Positions 1 through 12,234 are shown, numbered from the stretch's first letter. The stretch: 64,000 nucleotides of DNA from Acanthosepion pharaonis (GCA_903632075.3 CAHIKZ030000582.1:961001-1025000), one strand, 5' to 3'. Numbers and translations are program-made. Notes: generated by a model not told the origin, from the letters alone.

Positions 1-161
1 AACGAAGAAAATATCTGGTGTATTTCCAACGAAGAAAATATCTGGGGTATTTCCAATTAAAAAATATATGGGGTATTTCCAAAGAAGAAAATAACTGGGT
101 TATTTCCAACGAAGAAAATATCTGGGGTATTTTCATTTAAGAAAATATCTGGGGTATTTCA
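1..161. repeat. 27-bp minisatellite, six units, cut by window edge
   Basis: Six head-to-tail units of 26-27 bp (1-27, 28-54, 55-80, 81-107, 108-134, 135-161), each ending close to ctggggtatttcc. Units differ by a few substitutions and the third lacks one base. The period is a multiple of three, so one frame would read as a nine-residue repeat, but stops occur and no longer ORF extends from it. The array probably continues to the left of the window. Confidence 0.95.
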
Positions 162-469
162 AATAAAATTTCAGTCAAAAATTGCTGATTTCTTGAGCAA
201 ACTGTAAGTGCCACTCGAAAATAATTTTATAAACACCGTATTGGGATCTAATGGAAACTATAATTCTGGCGATTGAGTTTGCCACAAAAGACTATCAATG
301 GAAAACATACGAGCAAAGATTTTTCATAAAACATCTAAAAGGAAAAGTGATAGAAATAGTATTGACCCTCTGCATTTGGCTAAAAAAAATTTTGGACTCT
401 GAAAAAATCTCTATCAGAGTCATTCAATATTTATCTTTTTGCAATGATCCAGTCCATTTGATAAGGTAA
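162..469. other. AT-rich stretch, no gene recognised
   Basis: A 72-codon open frame starts at 251 on the plus strand but shows no recognisable domain, no neighbouring splice signals that I can support and no repeat similarity within the window. I treat it as chance. Confidence 0.4.
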
Positions 470-770
470 GGCACAGAAGTTTAAATAACAGGGAAGAGTT
501 TTAATTTAAATCGCAATCCTAGGCAGTAATACCACTTAAATACCAGGGGTTACAGGCTGTGGAAGACTTAGGAACCGAGACATGAATGATGAGTAGAAAG
601 AAAAGATAGCAATCAGGTGGATAGTTAATAGCTGTTGATATTGCCTTTAAAGTTTTGCAGTTTAAAGTTGGCTGAACGGAGTTGCACAAGCGAGAAGTGG
701 GAGAGAAGAAACTGCTAGCATAGAACTTACGGCTACATCTAGCAAGCTCAACTGTAAATTGATGAGATCT
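470..770 (+). repeat. Dispersed repeat family G, copy 1
   Basis: The order of short blocks (ggcagtaataccactta, a purine-rich middle, then acaagcgagaagtgggag and catctagcaagctcaact) recurs at 24640-24870, 35890-36060 and 53060-53560 on the plus strand and at 29230-29500 on the minus strand. No coding domain and no pol III boxes were seen. It may be the 3' part or untranslated region of a longer retroelement; the family is not one I can name. Confidence 0.55.
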
Positions 771-1129
771 CGACGTCGGTGTAATACTACGCTTAAATTA
801 AAAAATAAATAACTGTAGATACCATACCGAAGACCTCATTCGAACAATTACCATGAAGGTATTGACAGAAAGACATAGAGAGGAAACCTAATGCAGTTGG
901 GAAGTGACTGGAGCTGAACCGCCAGATCAGGACCAATAATATTGCAGATTCTAAATTGGCTCATATCAAGGAACATGGTAAATTGCAGGGGCACTGGACC
1001 ATATGTGGCAGCAATATTCTAAGCATGAACGAATAGTAGACTTATAGATGTGAAAGATAGAATCTGGAGAGAAAAATTGTCTCGCGCGCCATATTGAACC
1101 GACTTTCTTAGCGAATGGCTTAGGAATGG

Positions 1130-1482
1130 ATTCAATATAGATATTTATAAAAATGTTTTAAGTGAGGATGGAAATTGTAACACGGTAATCAGGAGTGCCT
1201 TCCAAAAACTAAGCAAAATAAAAAGAAACAAGAAAATTTCGTTATAAACTGAGGAAATAAGTCATGGATAATTAGACACTCACTGAACATATGGGAGGCT
1301 AAAGAGACAAAGGAGACCTATCCATGTGCTTACATAAACTGATCTCAGTTCGGTGAGTGGGAGGCTTGTAAAAGTCAAACATTGCTGAGACCTACAGTGG
1401 ATAGGATGTTGTGGAAAGCTATGATCGCCAGCGTCTTGAAAGGAACACAACACGTAGAGGAAGAATGCGGTTTTGATGTTTA
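1130..1482 (+). pseudogene. LINE ORF2 3' remnant, internally deleted
   Basis: Reading 1157-1240 gives a peptide with SAFQKLSKI...RNKKIS, and 1381-1482 gives LLRPTVDRMLWKAMIASVLK followed by a short tail and a stop. The same two blocks occur in this order at the C-terminal end of the LINE copies at 18570-19170 and 54050-54840, where several hundred bases separate them. Here the middle is missing, so this is a decayed, internally deleted 3' end of a non-LTR retrotransposon. The reverse-transcriptase core is absent. I cannot assign the clade with certainty. Confidence 0.6.
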
Positions 1483-3886
1483 AAGTAAACTGGTTGCTAT
1501 GTCAAACTGGTTGCTATGTCAAACCACAGAGTGACAGAATTATGCAACATATCGAAAGTTTCAGCTGCACGGTCAGTGGCAGTATTATCAATAACCTGTC
1601 AGTACCATGGAAATAATTGTTATGAAATAGAAGACATTTTGCACCGCTAAAACCTTAGTCGAAATGGTGGTCCAAATAAAATTTCTCCCGAGCAACTCGA
1701 AGAAGAAAACGAAGAAAACATAAAGAAAATTGAGTGTTGACGTGAAATGAAATCCCAAATGATTTAAGAGCAGTTGGAACATTTGTTAATAAAATAACTA
1801 TTATTAATGAACTGGAGAGGAACGGCTTAAAATCTCATATCCTATGAAAAAGAAACGGCGCCAGAAATATCGGCAGAAAAGACTAATAAATTTTGAAAGC
1901 AGATCGTTTCGTCCGACCTAAGGAAATCTTTTAAAAATTCTTCATGCATAACAAAAAAGATGAATGTCCATGTAATTGAAACAAACACGCCTAGTAGAAC
2001 TATGATGGATAATTATCATGATGGGATGGTGATTCTCTTTTAATATTACAGTGGCACTTCACTGCTCTGAAGGAACCATGAATGTTTTGCAGTATTTTGT
2101 AAGCTAATTCCTTATTTTTGATGTATCAATAAGACTGGGTTATCTAAACACGCATACAGAAGGATTAATCTGCGTAAGATTTAGTATGAGCAAGTAGCCG
2201 AGAAAATTTTACAATTTGAATCCAATGGATCATTTATTGTGAAATATGAAACATTAAAATTATCCAAGTGAACTCGAAATTATCGCTGCTTAAAAATTCG
2301 CTTACAACAAAGATTTATGATCGATATGGTTTCGTGGAAGAGAACTGGATATAAGGGTTACTTATATATAACTTACTGTTATCTAGTGTCCATGGGTTCA
2401 ATTCGCGGATCAGCAAGTTACGCATGAATTCAACAGGAACGAACAATAACAGATATCATGGAAAAATATCACAATAATCGACAAGAAATCTCACATCAGT
2501 CATTCACTAAACACCAGATGATGACCAGAATGTATCTGGTCGAAGCATTGAGTATATAATAATATCTATATCATAGAAGATGAGAACAATTGTTGGTTCG
2601 TTGATTTTGTTTGCGGCATATCAACATCTATGGATTATTTAAGGCTGAAAGATAAATATTTTAAATACAACAGCTACAGAAAAATGTACTGTTGGTGATT
2701 TCTTTTATATAAATATGTATTGCTGGTATTTTTACTCTGAAAATCTATGTTTACTATGAAAATATATGTTTACTTTAAAAATGTCTTTTTATAGTTTCAT
2801 AATGTCTAGGTGGTCACTATTTGCCGATAGCTGGGACATTGGATCTTGAAACAACAGCAACTAAGAGGTGATTCCGCGCTCCTCAAAACCTGCAATCTTC
2901 CGATCAGATGACTTACTGCCGGATATTGTTGATTGTCAGGCTGTTGGAAATTTACGAACAATCTACTCGGGTACTAATTTCTTTCACATTTCACTCCGAA
3001 TACAGCACTCTTATGATGTATATACGTATTAAAATGTGTTGTTGACTTCATCACAGGGGCTCTTGGAATATTAATCCCTTGACTGTCTTTTATAAGGAAG
3101 TGGGATAAGAATGCACAAAAGAATTTAGGAAATGTTACGAAAAAGGTTCTCGTGTTGTATTTATCTTTCTCCGTTAAGTAGGCTGAATTTAAAGCACACA
3201 TATTTTGTGTCTAATTATTAGAAAATGACAACAATACGATCGAATATGTGTTTTCTACTGTTACTTATGATAATATTTTATTTTTATTGTAAGTTTGGCA
3301 TGTTTTCGGAGTAATATTTAATTTAATGTAGAACGACGCACTCTGTACAATTAATGTACGTACCTACAGGAAAACGCTAAAAATTAGAATAGCCTAATGA
3401 AGACATTCTCCAAAAGTAATGAAAATATCGTTTTATCGTATATATTATTATTTATAAGAAGAAGCAAAAGATTTTTTAATTTGTTAATTGTTTTTCGAAC
3501 ATTCGAAATTTTGATAAAAATCTTGTTTTTCTTGCATCAACCCTTGTATTAACTTTTAGCATAGCAATTTTCGCCTCTTATTTTGCGGTGACAGAAACAT
3601 TAATTTCGATATTCTAGCAAAAATAAAATAATTGTCGGATTTTAATGAAGTTTTCAGGATTTATGCACAAATGAATGAAGTCATTTTTTAAAGATATTTT
3701 CTTAGAAAATCTTGGTAAAAATATTTTCTATACATGTATTTCTCCTCCTTATTTAAATTAATGAAAGCTCCAGAAATTCATCGAGATAATTTGTAGTGAT
3801 TATATTACTTAAAAGCAGAATTTTGTTAAGAATTTAAATTACTTGATTTTTTGTCTTACCGAAAATCTGTTCTGAATAGGAAAATA
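1483..3886. other. Anonymous AT-rich DNA
   Basis: Short open frames only (64 codons minus at 1588-1782, 75 codons minus at 2974-3201), none with a recognisable motif. A 22-base stretch near 1493 is repeated in tandem at about 1508 (tggttgctatgtcaaa). No supported gene, RNA or mobile element. Confidence 0.5.
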
Positions 3887-5120
3887 CAAGGTAACCAAAA
3901 AAAAAGTTCTGTCCGTTTTTTGATTAGTCATTGAATGAAGTTGAAATATATACGAAATGCGTGTAGCAATTGTTTTCAAATTCGAAGAGCTATATTGGAA
4001 GTAGGAACATCAGACGTTATAAAAAACACGCGCACCGTGCCCGGCCATCAGTTATAAGCCGGACAGCTGTGAAAAGGATGGAATTGTCTAGAGATCTCGT
4101 TCGGGGCTGTTTGCTTTACGATTATCACTAGCTGCATCAAGTCGTCGCATATACCAAGCGTTTGGGGATAGTGTTGTGGATGAACGTACTGCAAGGCGTT
4201 GGTTTCGAAAATTCAAGTCGGGAGATTTGTCTCTTCATGATGAGCCTCGCAGTGGACGACCACAGGTCTTGAATGACGGAGTCCTGAAGGCGGCCATTGA
4301 AGAGGACAGTAGTCTAACGTGTAGTGAACTTGCAAGAGAGTTCAACATTTCCGATGAAACAGTTAGACTTCACCTGCACCACCTAGGTAAGACGTACAAA
4401 CTGAGCAAGTGGGTTCCGCAAACGCTGTTGGCGGTCCACAAGGGACAACGAATGGCAGCCTGCGTATCGCTGTTTTCTCGCCACCGTACCGCATCCTTAT
4501 TCATTCGAGTGCTTACCAGTGGGGAAAAGTGGGTTCTGTACGAAACTCCCAAGTGTTCAAGACATTGGTTGCCTCCTCAGAATGCTGTCCCTCACACCGC
4601 AAGACCGCCTATGCACTCACGCAAGATTGTGCTTTGTGTCTGGTGGACAGGTCTTCAAGTGGTTCATTATGAACTGCTACCAACGGGCCAAACTGTCACT
4701 GGAGACCTATACTCGCAGCAATTGAAACGTGTGCAGTGCATTGTGCCAGAAGGAGCCAGCACTAGTGAATCGCAAAGGTGTGCTTTTCCTCCAGGCCGCA
4801 TGTCGCGTTTGTGGTCAGGGATACCATACAGCAACTTGGGTAGGAGACTTTGTGCCATCCACCTTATTCACCTGACATTGCGCCATCCGATTATCACCTC
4901 TTTTAATCCCTGGATAATCATCTTTGTGGGAAATCCTTCACCAATTAAGCAGACTTCTTTGTGCCCCCCCTCCTAGACTTCTACCGCAAGGGCATTGAAC
5001 AGCTGGAGACACGTTGGCAGAAGGTGCTGGATGCCGATGGCGATTACTTCGAAGACTAAATATAAGTTACACATACTGTGAAGCCTTTTCTTTTTTTCCA
5101 GAACTATTTTGGTTACCTTG
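3887..5120 (+). mobile_element. Complete but inactive mariner element
   Basis: The left end caaggtaaccaaaa at 3887 and the right end ggttaccttg at 5111-5120 are inverted copies of each other; the similarity extends about 24 bp inward to the agttctg block. Both ends are flanked by TA (3885-3886 and 5121-5122), the target duplication made by Tc1/mariner elements. The 1234-bp length and internal transposase remnant fit the mariner family. The element carries stops, frameshifts and lost catalytic residues, so it cannot encode its own transposase. Confidence 0.93.
4078..5059 (+). pseudogene. Mariner transposase pseudogene
   Basis: The frame from the ATG at 4078 stops at 4129-4131, and a frameshift moves the reading to the frame covering 4119-4976. 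That frame holds the paired helix-turn-helix DNA-binding region (IYQAFGDSVVDERTARRWF, then SGRP linker, then a second helix-turn-helix). The catalytic domain follows with EKWV at 4524, WW at about 4650 and YELL. Mariner transposases use a D,D34D triad. The first Asp is replaced by Gly (codon 4521-4523 is ggg), the second lies in a deleted and frameshifted segment near 4790-4800, and the third survives in another frame as APSDYHLF (Asp at 4889-4891). The last block, with DADGDYFED and a stop at 5057-5059, marks the original C terminus. Family assignment is firm; function is lost. Confidence 0.92.
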
Positions 5121-5449
5121 TAAAAAAAACGCAATAAAACTAAGACATTATTTAATCAGAGAAACTCTTAATTACTTTTATGAATAATATTATATTAAAA
5201 GCAATATTTTCTGAAGAAATAATAATTCCTGGAAGTACCTAAATTAATGCATATCTAATATTTGTTAATATCTCACCATATATAGAATTAATTTCAAAGC
5301 AAAATAAACTTTTCTCTTAACTTCTCTTTAGTTGACCATCAGAAAGAATATTTTATATTTAGTTTAAGATATGACTGCCTCAATATCCACTTTATAAATA
5401 ATTGAAATCCGGAAAATTAGTATTTCATGGCATGAACAAAACTGTTATA

Positions 5450-5550
5450 ATTAAGTCTAGCTATGACAGAACGTTACATAAGTTGGGCATTCAGTGAGGA
5501 TCGAACTTATTACAAAGGATTGAAAACTAGTCGTTAAATCGCGGTGAGAC
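5450..5550 (-). mobile_element. tRNA-headed SINE family C, diverged copy
   Basis: On the minus strand this resembles the copies at 12235-12390 and 44212-44348. The block gcattcagtgaggatcgaac corresponds to their B-box region, and the pattern of the flanking sequence follows them. It is the most decayed of the three, and the A-box side is barely recognisable. Confidence 0.45.
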
Positions 5551-5564
5551 GACCAAATAAAAAC

Positions 5565-5926
5565 ACTGATTGATTCGTTCTCTACGGCTTGTTAACCCTT
5601 TGCATGTCTAATTTTAGATAATTATTGTTTAATGATACAAGTCATAGTAATTAAAACATAGATGGTGGGAAATAGACGGAGTCATACATTTCACAAAGAT
5701 ATTTTCTGTTAAGTGAAATGTAAGTGAATATATCAAACCCATCGATAATGAGAACTCGTCTATCCGATTAAAAATCCCGAACCATTATCATTTACACCAC
5801 TAGCATATCCAATCTTACAGCACCTTGTATTCCAAAGCGGTCACCCATCTTCATACTAACCAGATTCGATTTTGCTTAACTATGATCGTACGGGAACCGT
5901 TGTTTCAAATTGATGCAGCCATAAGC
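5565..5926 (-). mobile_element. SINE family A: 5S rRNA plus tRNA-like head
   Basis: Read on the minus strand, 5926-5811 follows 5S rRNA along its length (for example the complement of cttacagcaccttgtattcc near its 3' end and of cataagcc at its start). Next comes a tRNA-like unit with gtggtgtaaatgataatgg and gacgagttc, then a body, and a tail whose plus-strand complement is gattgattcgttctctacgg at 5568. Three other copies occur at 7715-7953, 13290-13652 and 60009-60387. The 104-codon plus frame overlapping this copy is an accident. Confidence 0.8.
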
Positions 5927-6554
5927 CAGGATCAAATAAAATATTCCAACTTAATTTATCAATATCTGTATTTCAGATATAATTTTGTTTTCAATAGATT
6001 TACACTTTCATTGGTCGCGGATGATAAATTACTTGTTTTATTTTATAATGAAGTGGAAAGGCCAACTGAATCAACAATTCGTGTTTGTTTACTTCTTCTT
6101 CATCGTCAAAGCCTCTGGATATCATCATCTCTGAAATGACAGCTTCAGTTTTAGATCATATGAACTAATAAAGAACGTCCAATTTTTTCCCCAGCATCTC
6201 CCATTATATATAATTACATCTATGATTTATTGTTATGAATATGAATAGAAACGACATATATATATATATCAGATAGCAGACACCAGTCAACCTTGTTGAG
6301 CTATCATTCTCATTTAATCCTTGTTGAAAACACTCGATCAGGCATAATTATGTTCCGTCAAAATGCGTACTGCTACCCTGTGATTTGTACTGCAATTATG
6401 CTTATTCTATCTTAGAGTTTCTCGGAGAGAGCGTATAATCTGACGTGAACAGGGTTTGATCAAGGCCAAAACGATTTTCGAACCCTTTTCTGTACTCAAT
6501 TTCCTCATATTTGTGTCAATATGTGATATGTTTTTATGGCAGAGTTTTGTCTGG
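5927..6554. other. Anonymous AT-rich DNA
   Basis: Contains a short (AT)n run near 6256-6272 and no supported gene. A 63-codon plus frame (6511-6702) crosses into the repeat at 6555 and has no recognisable motif. Confidence 0.45.
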
Positions 6555-6632
6555 GATTAAACTATTTCTCTTAATTCTCACCCTGAACTGTGTCCATTTG
6601 TTACGGTACCTTTATTTTCTTTCTTTGTTTTC
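6555..6632 (+). repeat. 78-bp direct repeat, left copy
   Basis: Almost identical to 6929-7006: both read attaaactatttctcttaa and continue through catttgttacggtaccttta to a ttctttcttt run. The two copies differ at a handful of positions and bracket the MITE at 6717-6888. Confidence 0.9.
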
Positions 6633-6716
6633 GAACCTGGGTCTCATGTATGTGAGGTTAACGTACCAAATACGTGGTAACTCACCAACGTGTATACCAT
6701 AAACATAATATTGATA

Positions 6717-6888
6717 CAGTGTAACACGTATATAAGAGAAACCCTGATATAAGAGAGATTTTCTCTGGTCCCAAATTAGAGCCCATACTTACCTAAACAA
6801 AATAGACCAAACCCGGATATAAGAGAAACCCGGATATAAGATACTTCTTCTCCGGTCTCGACAACTCTCTTATATCCGGGTTACACTG
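6717..6888. mobile_element. Tigger-like MITE with TA target duplication
   Basis: A 172-bp element with inverted ends (cagtgtaac at 6717, gttacactg at 6880-6888) flanked by TA at 6715-6716 and 6889-6890. The motif gatataagaga occurs next to the left end, in reverse at the right end, and twice more inside at 6812-6840. The cagtg terminus and TA target are typical of pogo/Tigger-type DNA transposons; there is no coding capacity. The family name is by resemblance only. Confidence 0.82.
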
Positions 6889-6928
6889 TACAATCCTCTT
6901 GTGTAGCAATACCAAAAACCGAAACTTA

Positions 6929-7006
6929 GATTAAACTATTTCTCTTAATCCTCACCCTGATCTGCGTCCATTTGTTACGGTACCTTTATTTTCTTTCTTT
7001 TTTTTC
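6929..7006 (+). repeat. 78-bp direct repeat, right copy
   Basis: Partner of 6555-6632, same orientation, 374 bp downstream. It ends in a longer T run than the left copy. Confidence 0.9.
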
Positions 7007-7714
7007 ATATAGTTTTCGGCGTGACTTTTTTGTTTTGGTTCCTCATTCAGAATAACTCATATAGTTCTTCCTAAAATGTCACGATGGCTCATACTTAAAC
7101 TTGGAACGTGAACGAAGGCAACTATTCCATTTTTCGTAACGGAATCATCTCATTAGTCACGCTGGTTGGTCCAATAGTATATGGAATTAGATTTCCAGAA
7201 AATGCTATTCGCAGATATGTGTAGCGCGAAGCTAGATTTCGTCGACAAATTGATGCAATGTCTAGTGCCTGGATGAGGAACATAAAACTGTTTCGTTGAG
7301 ATATAATCAAAATGCCGATGAGGTTATGTTTGTAAGGAGAGTTACTGCTAATGACCGTGGAATTTGGAAATGGATTTTTAAAAAATTCGCTCTAATTGAC
7401 TTCCTAAAACTAATATTCAGAGTAGCTGAAGTCATTTTCCATTGCGGAAATGCTTCAATTCACGCTGCTAGTGAAACTGATGAATACTTAAGAGGATTAC
7501 CGTTTTTTACCTTGGCAGAATACCTTGGTCATTTGTATTTCGCCCAGGCTCATTTGGATACCAAATGTATAAAAACAAAACAAACAACTCTGCCATATGT
7601 ATCTTGGTTTTTTACATTTCAACATTTTGCTGGTTATGTAAAGCTAGTAAATGTTTTTTTAATTGCAAGTATTTATTGGAAATAATAATCATTTATTGAT
7701 ACACGTCCTACTAC
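7007..7714. other. Unassigned DNA with a 129-codon open frame
   Basis: The plus frame 7296-7685 is 129 codons long and among the longest in the window that is not a microsatellite. Its translation has no domain I recognise, no codon pattern distinguishing it from the surroundings and no repeat partner nearby. Chance is more likely than an exon, but I cannot exclude one. Confidence 0.3.
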
Positions 7715-7953
7715 TTAACCCATAACTGGCTGGAGACAAGATGGATTCATACCTTTCTCCAAGATTATTTGCATGTAAGTGAAAGCAACTTCTGCGATTT
7801 CCATTTCTGTGAAGTCATCTACTACATCAACCGTATATCCAAACTTACTTACATCCCCAAGATGTCGCACCTGTATGTATGACCATTCTCGACGTTGCTT
7901 AACTTCGGTGATCGTACGTGAACCATTGTTTCAACGTGATATGTCCTTAAGCC
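7715..7953 (-). mobile_element. SINE family A, 5'-complete but shortened copy
   Basis: The minus strand from 7953 to about 7840 is 5S-like; the complement of cgttgcttaacttcggtgatc is very close to the internal control region of 5S rRNA. The core block acccataactggctggagac at 7719 matches the core shared with family B. The tRNA-like unit is degraded and the tail is absent or diverged. Confidence 0.75.
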
Positions 7954-9740
7954 ATAAACTGCTATTATATGATGGACGAAAACACGTAGAATATAATAAA
8001 CACCATTGGTGTTTTTATATCAAATATGCCAGGGCTAGAAAAACTAATGCATTATGCAATACAAAATTATAAAAAAAAAAATAGTTTCGTAACAATTAAC
8101 TAAATCATTGTGCAAATCAATTGAAACAACGCTTCTTTCACCATACCGTCCGTTTTAGACCCACTAGAGTGATAGGGTGTAATTTATGTCTATTTTCCCC
8201 CAGTTTAGGTTATTTGCTGTGGTGTGCAGTAATAGGATCTGTTGTGGGGGTGTATGATGAAATGGGTTTTGCCTTGAAAATTATTGCGTCATCCGTGATT
8301 ACATCAGATTTTTATCACGCCTAGACACTATTCTCTCGACTGTCGATTATTTGTCCTACAACCATTGTCTGCGATGGATGTTACTTCAAGGAGGGGTACG
8401 AAAATTGTATCGTTACATGAATACATTAGCAAACCTTGCCAGTGAGTAAATCAAAGTAATATGAACTAGTCCGGAAACTTTTGCGATTTCAATCAAATCG
8501 AGAAACTTTAGTCAATCAGCAAAGACGAGATTTAGTGGAAAGGACATACAAAGTACTAACATGTACGCTGTGTCATGTTTTATTGGGAAAATACGAAAAA
8601 AAGCAAATAATAACGGAATTATTCGTTTTGTTTGAATTAATTTGCACAAAGGTGTATTTATCAACTATGAGAAATTCAATCAATTTCTAACAGCAAAAAT
8701 TAACAAATACTATACGATGCTCCGGCTATTGGAAATTCTGCGTTTTATGCAATTTAAATATCTCGTGAACAAAGGTCTGATTAAAGCCATCTTTGCACTT
8801 ATCCTTGCTTTTTTTGTTAAAGGGAATGATGTCTGCTTAAAAAAAATACTTACTGTTTGTGAACAGTGAAACAGTTTATAGAAAATTTGGTTATATGCTA
8901 TCTTTATTAAATAACAGTTACATACAAAACTAAATAGATTAGATTATAGAACAAACTCTATTTCATAATGCAGTAAAATTAATTTTAGCAATCATGGATA
9001 AAATTGCCAGCATTAAAACGTATAAAAATTCTAATGATCAATTTTTAAAACAATAAACATTGCCGAACAGTGAAAATAGTTAAAAAAAAACGTTCTCATT
9101 GAAAAAAAAAGTACTTTTGACACTAATGTTATCCAGGTTTGAGGAAATTTTAATACAAAATTGCTTGAAGGAAAATTGATTCAATGCGATTTTTTGAATA
9201 TTCTATCATGTTATTATAAGAATCAGTCGTGTGTGTTGTCTTGATATGTTTAATCTTAGCTTTTACTGTTTGCAATGAATGGAGGATGAGGCTGAGCCCT
9301 GGCAATTAGGTTAGTATATAAGGCACTCTTCAAATGATTCTTTTCACTATAATCTCTGAATAGCCTGATCATATATTTTTAGTTCTCATCGAAAAAAAGA
9401 TATATAGAAGGATTTATTACTGTTAGGCATAATCTTAACACTCTTTTGATGGCAGGTTAAGAATGACAACATTATGAACTACTAAACAGCGTAGTAAAGA
9501 AAAGCCTAAAGAAAGGACTAGGCGTCTGGATATATGGCCTTCAACAACAGTAAAAAATAATAATATAAAACAAGAATTAGGCATGGGATTTAAGCAGATA
9601 CAGATGCTTAATTTTCTGTGCAGTCAACTAACAGGTAATTCCAAATTCCAAAGGTAATTGGAGTAGCGAAACCTGCCTTCCAAAAACGGTAAGAAAAATG
9701 TATTAAGAAACAGTAAAAACTCGATAGGAATAAAGAGAAG
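7954..9740. other. Anonymous AT-rich DNA
   Basis: Only short open frames (60-75 codons at 8121-8324, 8481-8690, 8642-8869), none with a motif. Poly-A runs are common. No repeat partner elsewhere in the window was recognised. Confidence 0.45.
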
Positions 9741-10105
9741 ATTTCTGATGAACTATGTAATATCAGAGTCTGTCTATATTTCTGAGATGAGGTACTATGT
9801 ACATTATTTACATTATTCGGACTATTGACCTCATCTTTGTCGCCATATTTATCAAAACGATTCGGCTGTTGTACGCTCCGGCCTTCTTCAGGTGTTTGGA
9901 ATGTCGAACTGAACCCTTTATTTCGCTCACTGGGTTAGACTGTTTTAGTTCCACGTGCCATGTTTGATGGATGTCAGTTACCAGTTATCTCCTGTTAATT
10001 TCCCTCTGAAAGTTGTCCACTGCCTTAACCGGGTATTGAACTCACACTCTTTGGGTCCTATCACTGGATCTAACCAACTCCTTTATCCACTGTGCCATGT
10101 GTCCT
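9741..10105 (-). mobile_element. SINE family E, near full-length copy
   Basis: On the minus strand the head cacatggcacagtggataaa (A-box region, from about 10105) is followed by the B box gagttcaatacccgg. The body then leads to the tail cctgaagaaggccggagcg, complementary to 9875-9893, and to tatagacagactctgat near the 3' end. The same tail recurs at 28058-28286 and 28405-28510, and a related layout at 18236-18545. No coding capacity. Confidence 0.75.
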
Positions 10106-10680
10106 TGATGTAATATCAATCCTTCTGTATGATAGTGGATGATGGGAAACGAGTTCAAGATGAGGGAAGACATGAGAAGCGGCAGATGTGTTATTCTACT
10201 GATGGAGCTGAGAATACACAAAACACGTGAGCCAAGTGTAAATCCTCCAAATGGAAACCAGATATATACATTTGGCATACTGAAGGCAGAATGAGGAGAG
10301 GGGAACTGCAAATAATGAATGATTGATTGAATGACTACCATTTAATCAATCACAGCTTGCAGCTTCCTTCAGGATTAGAAAATATGAATCGTAAAGTGTA
10401 TCAATTCCTTCAGAGAAGTTTTGAAGAGCTATGATTGCACACATCTTTTAGTGGCATAGCATACATAAAAGAAGGAGAAAACAAGACTATTAAATATGAT
10501 TTTTAGCGTAGGGTAGCATCACCACAGTCAATCATTCCAGATTAAACTTACCATAAAGGATAACCATTAGAAAATCAATTATCATAACGATATCTAAGAA
10601 TCCAGGTGCAAATGTATTATTTTGGGGTAATTAGGAAGTAGTGAAGAGCCATGTCGTCCGCTTTCTGAACAGATACTCAC
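10106..10680. other. Unassigned DNA
   Basis: A 99-codon minus frame (10042-10341) starts here and runs into the SINE head, so it is not a gene. Nothing else was recognised. Confidence 0.4.
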
Positions 10681-10689
10681 TGGAAACTA

Positions 10690-10933
10690 GCAATAACTAA
10701 GAAGTACTGAATAATAAAAATAAGAACTATACAATATCACTAGATCGAGATCTCTGAACGAGAACAGTCTATCTCCTTAGATTAAATAAAGGGTTCAGGT
10801 CAGAATTCCACGATATACACCTGGGAAAAGACGGAGGGAGCAACAGCCGAAACGTTATGATAATAACATCTGAGAACAATATTTCAAATATAAATCGTGT
10901 TAATAATATAAATAATAGCTAATCTGACAAATA

Positions 10934-10984
<51 letters not shown>

Positions 10985-11117
10985 CTATAATAATTTTGCA
11001 AACATTTTCATTAATAAATGTATGTAATTCGTGTGCACAAATGAAAATATTTCAAATTGACAACTTTTAAATTTCACTTAAACATACGTTAAACCCTTCT
11101 GTCTTCCCTTCGTTATT

Positions 11118-11161
<44 letters not shown>

Positions 11162-11215
11162 TCAGTTTTTCCCTGAAAGAAATAAGCGTTTCTCCTATGT
11201 CAGTTCCGTATTTTC
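10690..11215 (+). repeat. Composite repeat, copy 1, with (AT)n and (TTTC)n
   Basis: Colinear with 17795-18235: both have aactaagaagtact-like sequence, a block resembling ggtcagaattcc, a cagccgaaacgtta-type segment, gcaaacattttcattaat, and then cccttc followed by a (TTTC)n array. Here (AT)n fills 10936-10983 and (TTTC)n fills 11116-11163. Its left half is also the plus-strand counterpart of the inverted arm at 17519-17750. Confidence 0.7.
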
Positions 11216-12234
11216 CCGTGGTAAAAACGAAATAATCTGCTATTTATGTTTTACTGACAGTGCATAACGGTCGTGCGAAATAACTAAGAAACTAAGTAAC
11301 AAAAGGGGGACAAGCACAGTTATAATAATTTTCTTGAAACTAGGCAGAGATCGATGAGATAAATGTCCGACTTGTTTTATCTGCAGCGACAGTGTTTTTA
11401 ACATATTTTCTGTTACTATGATGGGATTTGTCTATTATTTTTGCAGTTTCCATTGATGCTTTACATTGTTTTGCAATGATGAAGTTATTCAATATATTTG
11501 TTTTCATCGCGCGCATGAGAACGTGGTATGTAAGAAGATGAAAAACACTTCTGCCTCATTGTCATCCACTTCCTGAATAGACACATCGCATAGAAGACGT
11601 TGTTAGTCTTGTATGACTGTGGTTTTGAATTCCGATTTGCCGTTTATATATCCTGGCTATTAATCAAAGCTGTGGCGACCAGTCAGTCTGCTGAGCTGGG
11701 GGTGAAGAGCTGATGAATTAATATCGTTCCATTAGAATTTGTGGCAAAACAAACAGAATTTGCACTCGTCATGACAATCCCAGTTCGACTGCATGTAACT
11801 TCTATGGTACGCTGAAAATCCTATAGCAATATCGACTCTAATGAAATATTCATGGTAAATCTGCTGAATTTTATAAGACTGTAATTTAAATGCATCGGGT
11901 AGAGTCGTTTACAAAACAATATGAACAAATTAACAAGTATACGCATCAGCGCGCATTTCAGTGGAGAAAAAAACAGCTCACCCTATCTTAACTTAATGCG
12001 GCATAACGAATTCACCAATCTGCGTATTCCTTGAGATAGAAATAAATAAATCATCAATAGAAAATATATATAAACGGAATGTAAATTATGTGTGAAGGAA
12101 GAAAAGTTAAACCAATTTATCATTGTTTTGGAAAAAGACCACAGCTGTCAACATAAATTAATTCTAGATGATTTCATCCGTTCTATGTAAGGTCTCGTTC
12201 CACCGAATGTTTGAGGGGATAGATTAATTTGTTG
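11216..12234. other. Anonymous DNA, no gene seen
   Basis: About one kilobase without a long open frame, tandem array or recognisable mobile element. Base composition is less AT-extreme than the flanks. Confidence 0.45.

Noticed and set aside
1..161. CRISPR-like array
   Set aside because: Units are contiguous without spacers and the genome is clearly eukaryotic.
5811..5926. Functional 5S rRNA gene
   Set aside because: Many substitutions, and the sequence continues into a tRNA-like unit and SINE body; three further copies have the same structure.
7296..7685. 129-codon frame as a host exon
   Set aside because: No domain, no supported splice sites and no similarity to anything recognised; left as unassigned DNA.
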